Assembly (NCBI GenBank): GCA_944388955.1
Contig: CALXKJ010000009.1
Span: 26,686 to 90,685 of the forward strand
DNA length: 64,000 bases
Reading direction: 5' to 3'
Origin: an uncultured Spirochaetaceae bacterium
GTDB taxonomy: Bacteria; Spirochaetota; Spirochaetia; Sphaerochaetales; Sphaerochaetaceae
Below, one piece after another: positions 45,884-53,073 of this stretch (position 1 is the stretch's first letter; each line of letters starts with the position of its first letter). The position numbers were made by a program, and so were the translations under genes. A model generated the notes under the pieces. The model saw nothing but the letters and a program-made list of their open reading frames with translations. It had not been told where the DNA came from and ran no database searches.

Positions 45884-46525
45884 TCACCCCTCTACCTGTA
45901 CCCGAAGTTTTACTGTTGCCCCGTAATTACCACTCGGAGCAGTTTTGATATATTCAGTTACCAACGTTGAACCATCCTGCATATATTCATCGAATTGAAA
46001 GAAAACATTTCCAGAGACAGATCCGATAAAGAAACCAGCTGAAACATCTTCAATTAAATCGCTTATTCTAAACACCTGCTCGCCCGCACCTGAATGAACA
46101 AGCAAAGAACCAGAAAGAGGCTCATCTACGTTATTTACACCATCTGTGGAATAGGAAAGGCTGTATTCAAAAGAAAGGTGATATGGCAACTTAACAGACA
46201 TATCTGTTTCATGTCCCAGGTCAGGACATTCTACATGAATCTCAAAATAAGTATTTGCTATAACATCCCACGTTGCTATAAGCCTTCCTGAGGAATTGCT
46301 ATTGTATGCTACATAACTCTCTTCGATGTTAAATGGCATGCCAGCAAGATATGATTGAGCTTGTGAGGCAATCGGAAAAACTTTAATAGAAGCGTTTTCT
46401 CCAAATCCTGCAAGGATATCAAGTCCTTGAGTATTTACTGTGTATCCACCACCTCTCGTAACAGATGCGAAGACAGCAAACATACAAAACACAAGAGTAG
46501 AAATTAGAAGAAATATCTTTCTCAT
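45884..46525 (-). CDS. Pilin-like exported subunit B
   Basis: A 213-residue protein with a signal peptide ending FAVFASV. The mature part opens with TRGGGYTVNTQGLDILAGFG and ends SGNYGATVKLRVQVEG. GGAGG precedes the ATG by nine bases. Subunit role inferred from operon and tail motif. Confidence 0.65.
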   Translation of the reverse strand: MRKIFLLISTLVFCMFAVFASVTRGGGYTVNTQGLDILAGFGENASIKVFPIASQAQSYLAGMPFNIEESYVAYNSNSSGRLIATWDVIANTYFEIHVECPDLGHETDMSVKLPYHLSFEYSLSYSTDGVNNVDEPLSGSLLVHSGAGEQVFRISDLIEDVSAGFFIGSVSGNVFFQFDEYMQDGSTLVTEYIKTAPSGNYGATVKLRVQVEG

Positions 46526-46526
46526 A

Positions 46527-47306
46527 TCAATTAACCTCCAATCTTGCTGTTACTGTTGCTTCATATCGTCCATTTGGAGCGTTGAGATAATCTTCTCGAT
46601 CGATAGACATAGTTACCGCCCCTCGCGCTATCCACACATCGAAAAAAGCATTTTTAAGAAAGTCTCGATTATCGCAACGGAGTATAGAGTGATCTTCGGA
46701 AGCAACAGCCTGTATCGAAGATTTCAAATTAGCATTGCCATTTCCTGTTGAACTAGAAGGCAATTGCAATTCGGACGAAAGTGAAACATTCAATGAGTGC
46801 TGGCATTGCCTTAAAGATTCAAAAGTATGGGAATCTACATATTCCTTTTCTGAGGAAAGATTCGAAGGAAAATTGAGGGATTGATTTGTTATCGAATATG
46901 TAGCGTCAATCTTGTCTTGGCTATCAGCAGCGGTATTCTCAAATGGAGTGATATCAAAAGAAACATCAAATACTGCATTAGGAAGAGCCGCCTCTATCCT
47001 ATATGAGAACAAGACAGAAGCGTCAGATGCAGTATCTACTGATGCTGAACCGATATACTGCTGCATATAATCCGAAAGATTGATCTCCCCTTCATTTTCA
47101 ATAACATTCAAACTTGAATCATCCGAATTCACCAAAGCATCTGTAATCACAAATCTGAATCCACCATCGCTCTGCAAGTCATCAGCAGAAAGAGGTTTAT
47201 AAGCTTTAATTTCTAATTCTGCACGACTAGTATCATCTACGCTATGTACCATAGCAATGAAAATGGATGTCAGTATCAAGATAAAGAAAACTTGCTTTCG
47301 TATCAT
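46527..47306 (-). CDS. Pilin-like exported subunit A
   Basis: A 259-residue protein with an N-terminal signal peptide (ending MVHSV). Two cysteines (in RQCQHS and LRCDNRD) could form a disulfide. The tail GRYEATVTARLEVN fits the shared C-terminal motif. First subunit gene after the usher, joined to it by an ATGA overlap of four bases. Confidence 0.65.
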   Translation of the reverse strand: MIRKQVFFILILTSIFIAMVHSVDDTSRAELEIKAYKPLSADDLQSDGGFRFVITDALVNSDDSSLNVIENEGEINLSDYMQQYIGSASVDTASDASVLFSYRIEAALPNAVFDVSFDITPFENTAADSQDKIDATYSITNQSLNFPSNLSSEKEYVDSHTFESLRQCQHSLNVSLSSELQLPSSSTGNGNANLKSSIQAVASEDHSILRCDNRDFLKNAFFDVWIARGAVTMSIDREDYLNAPNGRYEATVTARLEVN

Positions 47307-50300
47307 ACGGCCTCCCCGATCTGCGGATAAAGCAGATTCCAGAATGCCTCGCTTGTGAGGTAGGAAGAGAACTCGAAATATGTTGATGAAACATACTCGG
47401 CAGGCAACACAAGAGATTCGACATAATCAGACATGACAAGTGACTGCACATCCATAATATGGTCTTCATCATCTGATACTTCAAAGAACCCAAGATTCCA
47501 TCCGTTTTCCTGAGATATATCAAACGCATAAAGCCCGCTATTAAGTTCTGAAATAATGAATCTGCCGTCAGAATCAGTAAACAAATAGAGGTCTGTTGAC
47601 TCGAGAGAGACGATGCCATCTTCGCTGATTGTCATTTCGTAAACTGGAGATGCACCATTCGTCCAAGGCTGTCCATTATCCATATAAACAACAGCAGTAG
47701 CAGAATATTTGTTATCAGCGCTGATTCTTGCTGTATACCCACGGATATCTGATTCAGGAATATTGAAGTCAAACGATGAAGTTGTCCCGAATGCGGAATC
47801 ACTTGAGCTGAAGAGCGAGAAGCTTGTTCCGCCTGAATATGGGATTCCTGTATATATTGATGTATTAAACAATGACGGCAGTTCTGATGACATGGAATTG
47901 CCAGCGGCTCCAAAACTAAGAACATTGCCCTTCAGCGCCCCTTCCTGTTTTACAAGAAGGAAGTTTGAAGGTATTGTCCTACCTATTGTAAAGAGTCCAT
48001 CTGCGAATAATGTTGAAGTTGAAAGATTAAGATTGAGATTTGTCCTTCTGAATTCATCTTCAGCGCTAGCATATATACCAACACCAACATAATCACCATT
48101 GAATGCATAAGAAGCATCGAATCCGTATGCCGAGTACTTTGTAATATTGGTTGTATCAGCAGATGCTGTGAAACTGTGCTTACCTGTTGTTACAGAAGCA
48201 TCTACAGAATAGCTGTTTTCACTTGCATTTGCAGAAACACTGCCTTTACCAAACCTATAACTACCATAAACACTCCAGCCTACATTAACTGGGTCATTTT
48301 CATAACCAGAAACATCAATAGAGGCATTGACTGTAAAGTTTCTGATTATATTCATGTAAACAGACATTGAGGCTGAGTAAGAGATGGAATCATAAGGCAC
48401 ATCAAAACTATAATTGCCATTCAATGAATACCCTATCTTGCCAAAAGAGCCAGAAAAACCAAGAGAGAATTGCAGATTGTTATTGTATCCAGTTAGCCTG
48501 TTATCTCCATTATAAGTTCCGGAGATATTTATTCCATTAAGATATTTCCAATCTGTACTTATCTGATGTCCAATTCGGGCATATATCTGAGGAACCGTGA
48601 ACCCATCATCCCCGATATCTTCCTCTGTAAGGTTGAGATTGTATCTGGTTGTACCAAGCAGATTCGCATGGGTAAGCTGGAATGCCGCAGCAAGCGATGG
48701 ATTAAACATATTGCCTTTTTCCGGCCTATTGCTGAATGCAAATGTTGAATTAAGACTAATTGTTGAAGTCAATCCTGCATTTATATAACCAGAAATCGCC
48801 ACGTTTCTGGCATCATATTCAAGCCAATAGTCACCAAATGGTATATGAAGTGCTCCTGAAAGCAAGTCAGAACTTGAATAAACTTTCTTACGTCCTGTAG
48901 CAATAGAAGCTCCGTAATATATCTCACCAGGAGCAAGCAATGAATACGAATAATTGACATCCATTACAATCTCTGTCTCTTCAGTGCCATCGAGAGGATC
49001 TACAACAATCCGAATTCTGTTTGCACCTGTATACAAAGTGAAGTCTTCCAGTCTGTACTGACCGGGCTGGAGTGTTCTTCTGAATATCTGAATATCTCCA
49101 TTATATACAGTTACATCGGATTCCTTATCGATTGTTATTACTTTATCAATCTGACTCCCTCTACTTCTGTTCTTAGAGTGTGCATAAGAGAGTGATTTAT
49201 CAAATTCAATACCAACTGATGTTCCATTAGGAGAAAGGAGATCCGTACTTATATTTCCCCATCTGAGACGAATCATTTCATCCATGAAGTCTGTATAGAA
49301 CACATAATTTCCCAATCTGAATCGGAACCAATCAATACCGAAATCCATGTAATAGGAGAAATCAAGGTATACGTCATAAAGACGGGCATTATTGATTGAT
49401 GAGAAATGGAAATCAAGTGCACCTGGCGCCCATTTTGCCAGGGTCCCGAGTCCTACTGAGAGCTGATACCTGCTTGCAATCATGAAAACGGCAGGGTCAA
49501 GTGTTATTGCACCACTGATTGGCCTATAGCTACGAGTAGAGCCTCTTCCTGATAGGCTTAGCACCTGAAGAGGCATATCCTCTCCTGAAATAGTCAAATC
49601 AATTTCATATGCTGTAGTGTTAAGAACAGCTGATATAACAAGAGAATCAAGTACGTAAATAGATATTTGGTCTCCAGCATTTGCAAAGATTCTTGTCATT
49701 GCATTCTCTGTAAGGAATCCATTAAGAAGATCAAATAAACCATCTGTTTCTATATAAGCCACATCTGATCTCATCTCTACTTCAACAGCGCCGAAATAGG
49801 CATCATTGACATACAGATCCATATAATAGATACCATCCGCAAGCTCTAGCTCATCCTCACCTGCGATGTAGAAGTCAGCCCAGAAGTCCGCTTCTTCAGG
49901 AGTGAGGCCTGAGAAGAAGCTGTCGTCTGTCTGCGGATCTGGCGCTATCACTGGAATTATCTCATCAGAGATTGTTGCTATTGGCTCGATCAGCGATGGA
50001 GCAGAAGGTAACTTTGCTTCTCCGATTTCCATAATCGGCTCAAGCATGAATGGTTTGTCAGGGAATGTGATGAGAGAGACTGTAGCTGTGGTTTTATCAA
50101 GGGTGAGGATAGCTTCTGTAAATGCCGGCGTTGATGGAACTTTGCTTATTTTCTCAGTTTCTGGAGGCACAAGAACGACATCAGCTGTTATCTCCTCTGT
50201 TTTTATGATAGCCTCAGTAAATACAGGGACATCAGGTATGTCTATAAAATCTGCACTCTCAGGTAATGTTGAATCTTCTGGTATGGCAGTGTCTTCAGCT

Positions 50301-50809
50301 TTTATCTGGGAATCATCTGTCAGGAGGGTTGTATCCTCCGCGTCGTCTGCGGGGATAACTAAGACAGGCTCCTCATCCGTATCTGTCGGGGTGGCTTCAC
50401 TTTCTGACGCATCCTGAAGGTGGGGAGATGCGTCATCCATTATCCAGACTGTCCCCATCACCTGAGGTGCAGATGGTATTCTTATTTCTTCGGGAGGGAC
50501 TTCCGTCACTTCCGTCTTCGCTTCTTTCATCCGTGAGAAGAAGAGAAGGTATAGCAGCGCGATAATAACCGCGAATAACAAGCAAACTGAGAACGAAAGC
50601 AGCATGTACTTTCCGGAATTCGGTACATTCTGCGCCAATGATGTCACGAAGTATGAAACGAGGAAGAGCATGTCATAGCCAGCTATCGCCGCATAGAAAG
50701 CACGGTTTGGCTCATAAACCACTGCGGCAACTGCGAATAGCACTGCCACTATATAAAGTGTGAGTATGACATACCGTCGGGTTTTATCCCGTCTTCCGTT
50801 CCCCTTCAT
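47303..50809 (-). CDS. Usher-like outer-membrane protein with N-terminal membrane anchor and linker
   Basis: An 1168-residue protein. Residues 13-34, 37-59 and 68-91 are hydrophobic and, after a basic N-terminus, would form three membrane helices placing the rest in the periplasm. Residues about 95-320 form an acidic, Pro-rich linker with approximate repeats (VPVFTEAI, TPAFTEAI). From 325, DGIYYMDLYVNDAYFG resembles the usher N-terminal domain (G-x-Y-x-V-D-V-Y-x-N-G). Residues 568-605 (VYNGDIQIFRRTLQPGQYRL and TLYTGANRIRIVV) match the usher plug region, and SYSLLAPGEIYYGAS the following barrel entry. The rest is a long beta-barrel, and DGRFIISELNSGLYAFDI near 1081 fits the C-terminal domain. 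Known ushers have a cleaved signal peptide, so this anchor is unusual. Located directly after the chaperone gene. Confidence 0.8.
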   Translation of the reverse strand: MKGNGRRDKTRRYVILTLYIVAVLFAVAAVVYEPNRAFYAAIAGYDMLFLVSYFVTSLAQNVPNSGKYMLLSFSVCLLFAVIIALLYLLFFSRMKEAKTEVTEVPPEEIRIPSAPQVMGTVWIMDDASPHLQDASESEATPTDTDEEPVLVIPADDAEDTTLLTDDSQIKAEDTAIPEDSTLPESADFIDIPDVPVFTEAIIKTEEITADVVLVPPETEKISKVPSTPAFTEAILTLDKTTATVSLITFPDKPFMLEPIMEIGEAKLPSAPSLIEPIATISDEIIPVIAPDPQTDDSFFSGLTPEEADFWADFYIAGEDELELADGIYYMDLYVNDAYFGAVEVEMRSDVAYIETDGLFDLLNGFLTENAMTRIFANAGDQISIYVLDSLVISAVLNTTAYEIDLTISGEDMPLQVLSLSGRGSTRSYRPISGAITLDPAVFMIASRYQLSVGLGTLAKWAPGALDFHFSSINNARLYDVYLDFSYYMDFGIDWFRFRLGNYVFYTDFMDEMIRLRWGNISTDLLSPNGTSVGIEFDKSLSYAHSKNRSRGSQIDKVITIDKESDVTVYNGDIQIFRRTLQPGQYRLEDFTLYTGANRIRIVVDPLDGTEETEIVMDVNYSYSLLAPGEIYYGASIATGRKKVYSSSDLLSGALHIPFGDYWLEYDARNVAISGYINAGLTSTISLNSTFAFSNRPEKGNMFNPSLAAAFQLTHANLLGTTRYNLNLTEEDIGDDGFTVPQIYARIGHQISTDWKYLNGINISGTYNGDNRLTGYNNNLQFSLGFSGSFGKIGYSLNGNYSFDVPYDSISYSASMSVYMNIIRNFTVNASIDVSGYENDPVNVGWSVYGSYRFGKGSVSANASENSYSVDASVTTGKHSFTASADTTNITKYSAYGFDASYAFNGDYVGVGIYASAEDEFRRTNLNLNLSTSTLFADGLFTIGRTIPSNFLLVKQEGALKGNVLSFGAAGNSMSSELPSLFNTSIYTGIPYSGGTSFSLFSSSDSAFGTTSSFDFNIPESDIRGYTARISADNKYSATAVVYMDNGQPWTNGASPVYEMTISEDGIVSLESTDLYLFTDSDGRFIISELNSGLYAFDISQENGWNLGFFEVSDDEDHIMDVQSLVMSDYVESLVLPAEYVSSTYFEFSSYLTSEAFWNLLYPQIGEAV

Positions 50810-50826
50810 GGCCCATCTCCGTTATT

Positions 50827-51561
50827 TCAAGCTGAATAACTGAAGTCGTAACTCACTTCTGCGTTAAATGAAGATGCTCCTGAAAGTGCTTCTGGAATAT
50901 CGATGATTGTCCTGAGCTTTGAATCTGTCAGCAGGTTCTGTCCTGATAGAGATGCTTTCTCATCTTCTGTCAGGCTGTATGAGCTGCCATCATCGCCGGT
51001 AAGCGTTATCTGGAGATTGTTAAGCATCTGATGGACACTTCCTGTGTTTTCGATGACAATCTCAAGCTTTCCATCATCGGTCTTCGTCACTGATGGGGAA
51101 ACGCTTTCAACGATGCGTGATGGTTTGACATATGCGCTTGTTGAGTAGACAAAGAGGAATGAAATCATCTGACCCGCTTCAGCTTCCTGAGCGCCGCGAG
51201 GCATCGCAATCTGCTCGGAGATTATCCTGAAAGACAATTCCTTTGTAACAGTCTGAGGTCCACGATACTGTACACGCACCAGCTGTGTTGAATCAGGCTT
51301 GATGATCATCTTGTTCGGCTGGATCATGAAATATGCAGATCCATCCTGATTGTTTTCGTTTCCGTCGATATCAATGATACGCTGCTCCGCCCTCACCTCA
51401 ATAGCGATTGGCGAATCCGAATCATTGACAATAGTATAGACTTTCGCGCTTCCCGCTCCTGTCGAATCGTATGTCGCGTTCAGCGGTGACAGCTGGTAAG
51501 CCATCAGCGAAAATGGAAAAATTATGAGTAAAACCAGCAGACTCAGAACTTTCCTTCTCAT
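50827..51561 (-). CDS. PapD-like periplasmic pilus chaperone
   Basis: A 244-residue protein with signal peptide (ending SLMAY) and two Ig-like domains. Conserved chaperone features: YTIVNDSDSPIAIEVRAEQR (first-domain strand), FMIQPNKMIIKPDSTQLVRV, which matches the P-x-x-x-x-L-x-P-G-x-x-Q-x-V-R-V consensus, and ELSFRIISEQI (the E-L-x-Y/F-R-I motif). Such chaperones fold pilin subunits and hand them to the usher. First gene of the 12-gene operon; GGGAGGG lies ahead of the ATG. Confidence 0.85.
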   Translation of the reverse strand: MRRKVLSLLVLLIIFPFSLMAYQLSPLNATYDSTGAGSAKVYTIVNDSDSPIAIEVRAEQRIIDIDGNENNQDGSAYFMIQPNKMIIKPDSTQLVRVQYRGPQTVTKELSFRIISEQIAMPRGAQEAEAGQMISFLFVYSTSAYVKPSRIVESVSPSVTKTDDGKLEIVIENTGSVHQMLNNLQITLTGDDGSSYSLTEDEKASLSGQNLLTDSKLRTIIDIPEALSGASSFNAEVSYDFSYSA

Positions 51562-51777
51562 GTATGCCCTCCCTTCATAGGCACTGCACCAGAAAAAAAA
51601 GAATCGATACGATATTAAGTGCTGATTAATAGGTTACCCCCCCCCCGATGCATTTCTTTGCCTTGCAAGTACTTATCACCCCATTATGAGCTTCGGGGAA
51701 AGTAGATGGGAACCTCAGCAGCGCTTAACCCCTCACTAATAAACGCTTCTGCGCTTCTCAGATAATCTATAATTCCG
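51562..51777 (-). promoter_or_regulatory. Long leader of the chaperone-usher operon with a G10 tract
   Basis: The predicted transcript starts near 51777, giving a leader of about 215 nt. It holds a G10 run (plus-strand C10 at 51637-51646) about 76 bases before the chaperone ATG, a U8 run (51592-51599), and a G+C-rich segment (about 51665-51750) with GGGG and CCCC blocks able to pair in alternative ways. Minus-strand TATTAA at 51626-51631 next to the G10 run could be a second -10. I recognise no known riboswitch class here. Confidence 0.6.
51637..51646 (-). repeat. Ten-base homopolymer (G10 on the coding strand)
   Basis: An uninterrupted run of ten C on the plus strand, ten G on the operon's strand. 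Runs of this length slip readily and in other bacteria drive phase variation of pilus and adhesin genes. Read errors at homopolymers are also possible. Confidence 0.85.
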
Positions 51778-51783
51778 CATGTG

Positions 51784-51813
51784 ATTATAGTGAGCTAGAT
51801 AAAATCTTGTCAA
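51784..51813 (-). promoter_or_regulatory. Consensus sigma-70 promoter of the chaperone-usher operon
   Basis: On the minus strand TTGACA (51808-51813), an 18-base spacer and TATAAT (51784-51789) match the consensus at all twelve positions. It points to the chaperone gene and lies between it and the LytTR regulator gene. Confidence 0.8.
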
Positions 51814-51855
51814 TCAGATATTTACAGCAATACAAACACCACCAATCGCAGCAAA

Positions 51856-51877
51856 TAGCGTTCATTTATCGTCAATT
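51856..51877. promoter_or_regulatory. Candidate LytTR-binding direct repeat
   Basis: Two adjacent 11-base repeats, TAGCGTTCATT and TATCGTCAATT, lie about 45 bases upstream of the -35. They fit most positions of the LytTR half-site consensus (W-M-M-G-T-T-N-R-K), the first at eight of nine. Spacing of one helical turn is plausible for dimer binding. Binding by the adjacent regulator is inferred. Confidence 0.35.
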
Positions 51878-51984
51878 TTCACATCTTATGCAATGTCAGC
51901 AACTAATCTCCTTTAAGCATTTCCAGAATAACACCAAGGCAGACAAGTAAAAGCATTTTGCGATGAATCGGCATTTAAATGCGA

Positions 51985-52725
51985 TTAAGCGTTATCTGCC
52001 TCAACGTTTCCGAAAGACCAGCCAAGGAAACCGTCCCTGATACGGCGGAAGTCACCTCGTTTGATGATTATCGAAGTGTCATCGGAGAGGATGATCTTTT
52101 CGGGAGAGACTGTTTTTATCACCGCCTGATTGACGATATACCCGCGATAGGGCTGGATGAATTGTCCTGGCGCGAGTTTCTCAAGCGCTTTCATGAGAGA
52201 GCCCAGCGTCTGCTTCGTCTCCTCATAGACAGCTGTATCGGTGTGAATCTCACGCTTGTAGGCAACACTCTCGATGTAAAGAATGCTGTCCACATCCACA
52301 GCCTCAACATGACCTCCGGCTGTATTGACCATGAGGTGCTTCGCCATTCCCTTTCTGGAGACTGCCCTATCCATAGCCTCAGAGAACTCTTCGTCTGTAA
52401 ATGGCTTGAGAAGATAGTGCACAGCACCGATCGCAAAAGCTTCGACTGCATAGTCCCGTGACACTGAAAGGAATATCAGAGAGACATTGCTGTTTCTCTG
52501 CATGATTTCCTTCGCGGCTTCTGTTCCAGAGAGCCCAGGCAGACATATATCCAGGATAACGATATCATAGAAGGCGCCGTTCTCTGATGAGCTGACAAGA
52601 TCAAAAGCAGATGTGAAATCCTGGATTTCAGCTACGAGCCGTTTCTCTGACAGATAGTGCTCAAGGGCTTTATGCACAATCGCTAGATGTAATTCCTGAT
52701 CATCGCATATCGCAATATAGAGCAT
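51985..52725 (-). CDS. LytTR-family response regulator
   Basis: A 246-residue two-domain regulator. The receiver domain has the acidic pair CDD near residue 8, the phosphorylation site Asp59 (VILDICLPGLSG) and Lys107 (LLKPFTDEEF). The LytTR DNA-binding domain (about 135-240) has ILYIESVAYKREIHT and QPYRGYIVNQAVI. No histidine kinase gene is next to it. It lies directly upstream of the chaperone-usher promoter on the same strand, so it is the leading candidate regulator of that operon. Confidence 0.92.
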   Translation of the reverse strand: MLYIAICDDQELHLAIVHKALEHYLSEKRLVAEIQDFTSAFDLVSSSENGAFYDIVILDICLPGLSGTEAAKEIMQRNSNVSLIFLSVSRDYAVEAFAIGAVHYLLKPFTDEEFSEAMDRAVSRKGMAKHLMVNTAGGHVEAVDVDSILYIESVAYKREIHTDTAVYEETKQTLGSLMKALEKLAPGQFIQPYRGYIVNQAVIKTVSPEKIILSDDTSIIIKRGDFRRIRDGFLGWSFGNVEADNA

Positions 52726-52747
52726 TCCTCGGATCCTCCTATTAAAA

Positions 52748-52776
52748 TTCTTATTTCTACAAAATTATGATGTCAA
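52748..52776 (-). promoter_or_regulatory. Possible promoter of the LytTR regulator
   Basis: On the minus strand TTGACA (52771-52776), a 17-base spacer and TAAGAA (52748-52753) lie 22 bases upstream of the ATG, followed by an AGGAGG ribosome site. The rest of the A+T-rich gap to 53083 holds a weak inverted repeat ATAGTGT/ACACTAT near 52997-53027 and no gene. Confidence 0.45.
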
Positions 52777-53073
52777 GTACCATTTTTACAGATATATCCC
52801 TCAAAACTCGATTTTGAACAAAAATTGCACTATATAAACCCTATATATTATTTATTTTTACTTAATATTTACAGGTTTTTCACAGTATTTGACACCAATT
52901 GGAAAATTGCAAATCAGTTTTAAGCATCAATTTCATGATTTATAACCGGAAAGTCTGATTTTTATACACAAATATTCATTATTTTATAGTGTTTATGTAC
53001 TTATAGACACTATATATTATACGCATGGATTTTATGCTTTTTTCTACAAAATAAACCTTTTTCGGGGTCGCTT

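Noticed and set aside
51640..51777. Known riboswitch (c-di-GMP, cobalamin, TPP, guanidine) in the pilus leader
   Set aside because: I looked for the conserved core motifs of these classes and found none; only unspecific G/C pairing potential remains.
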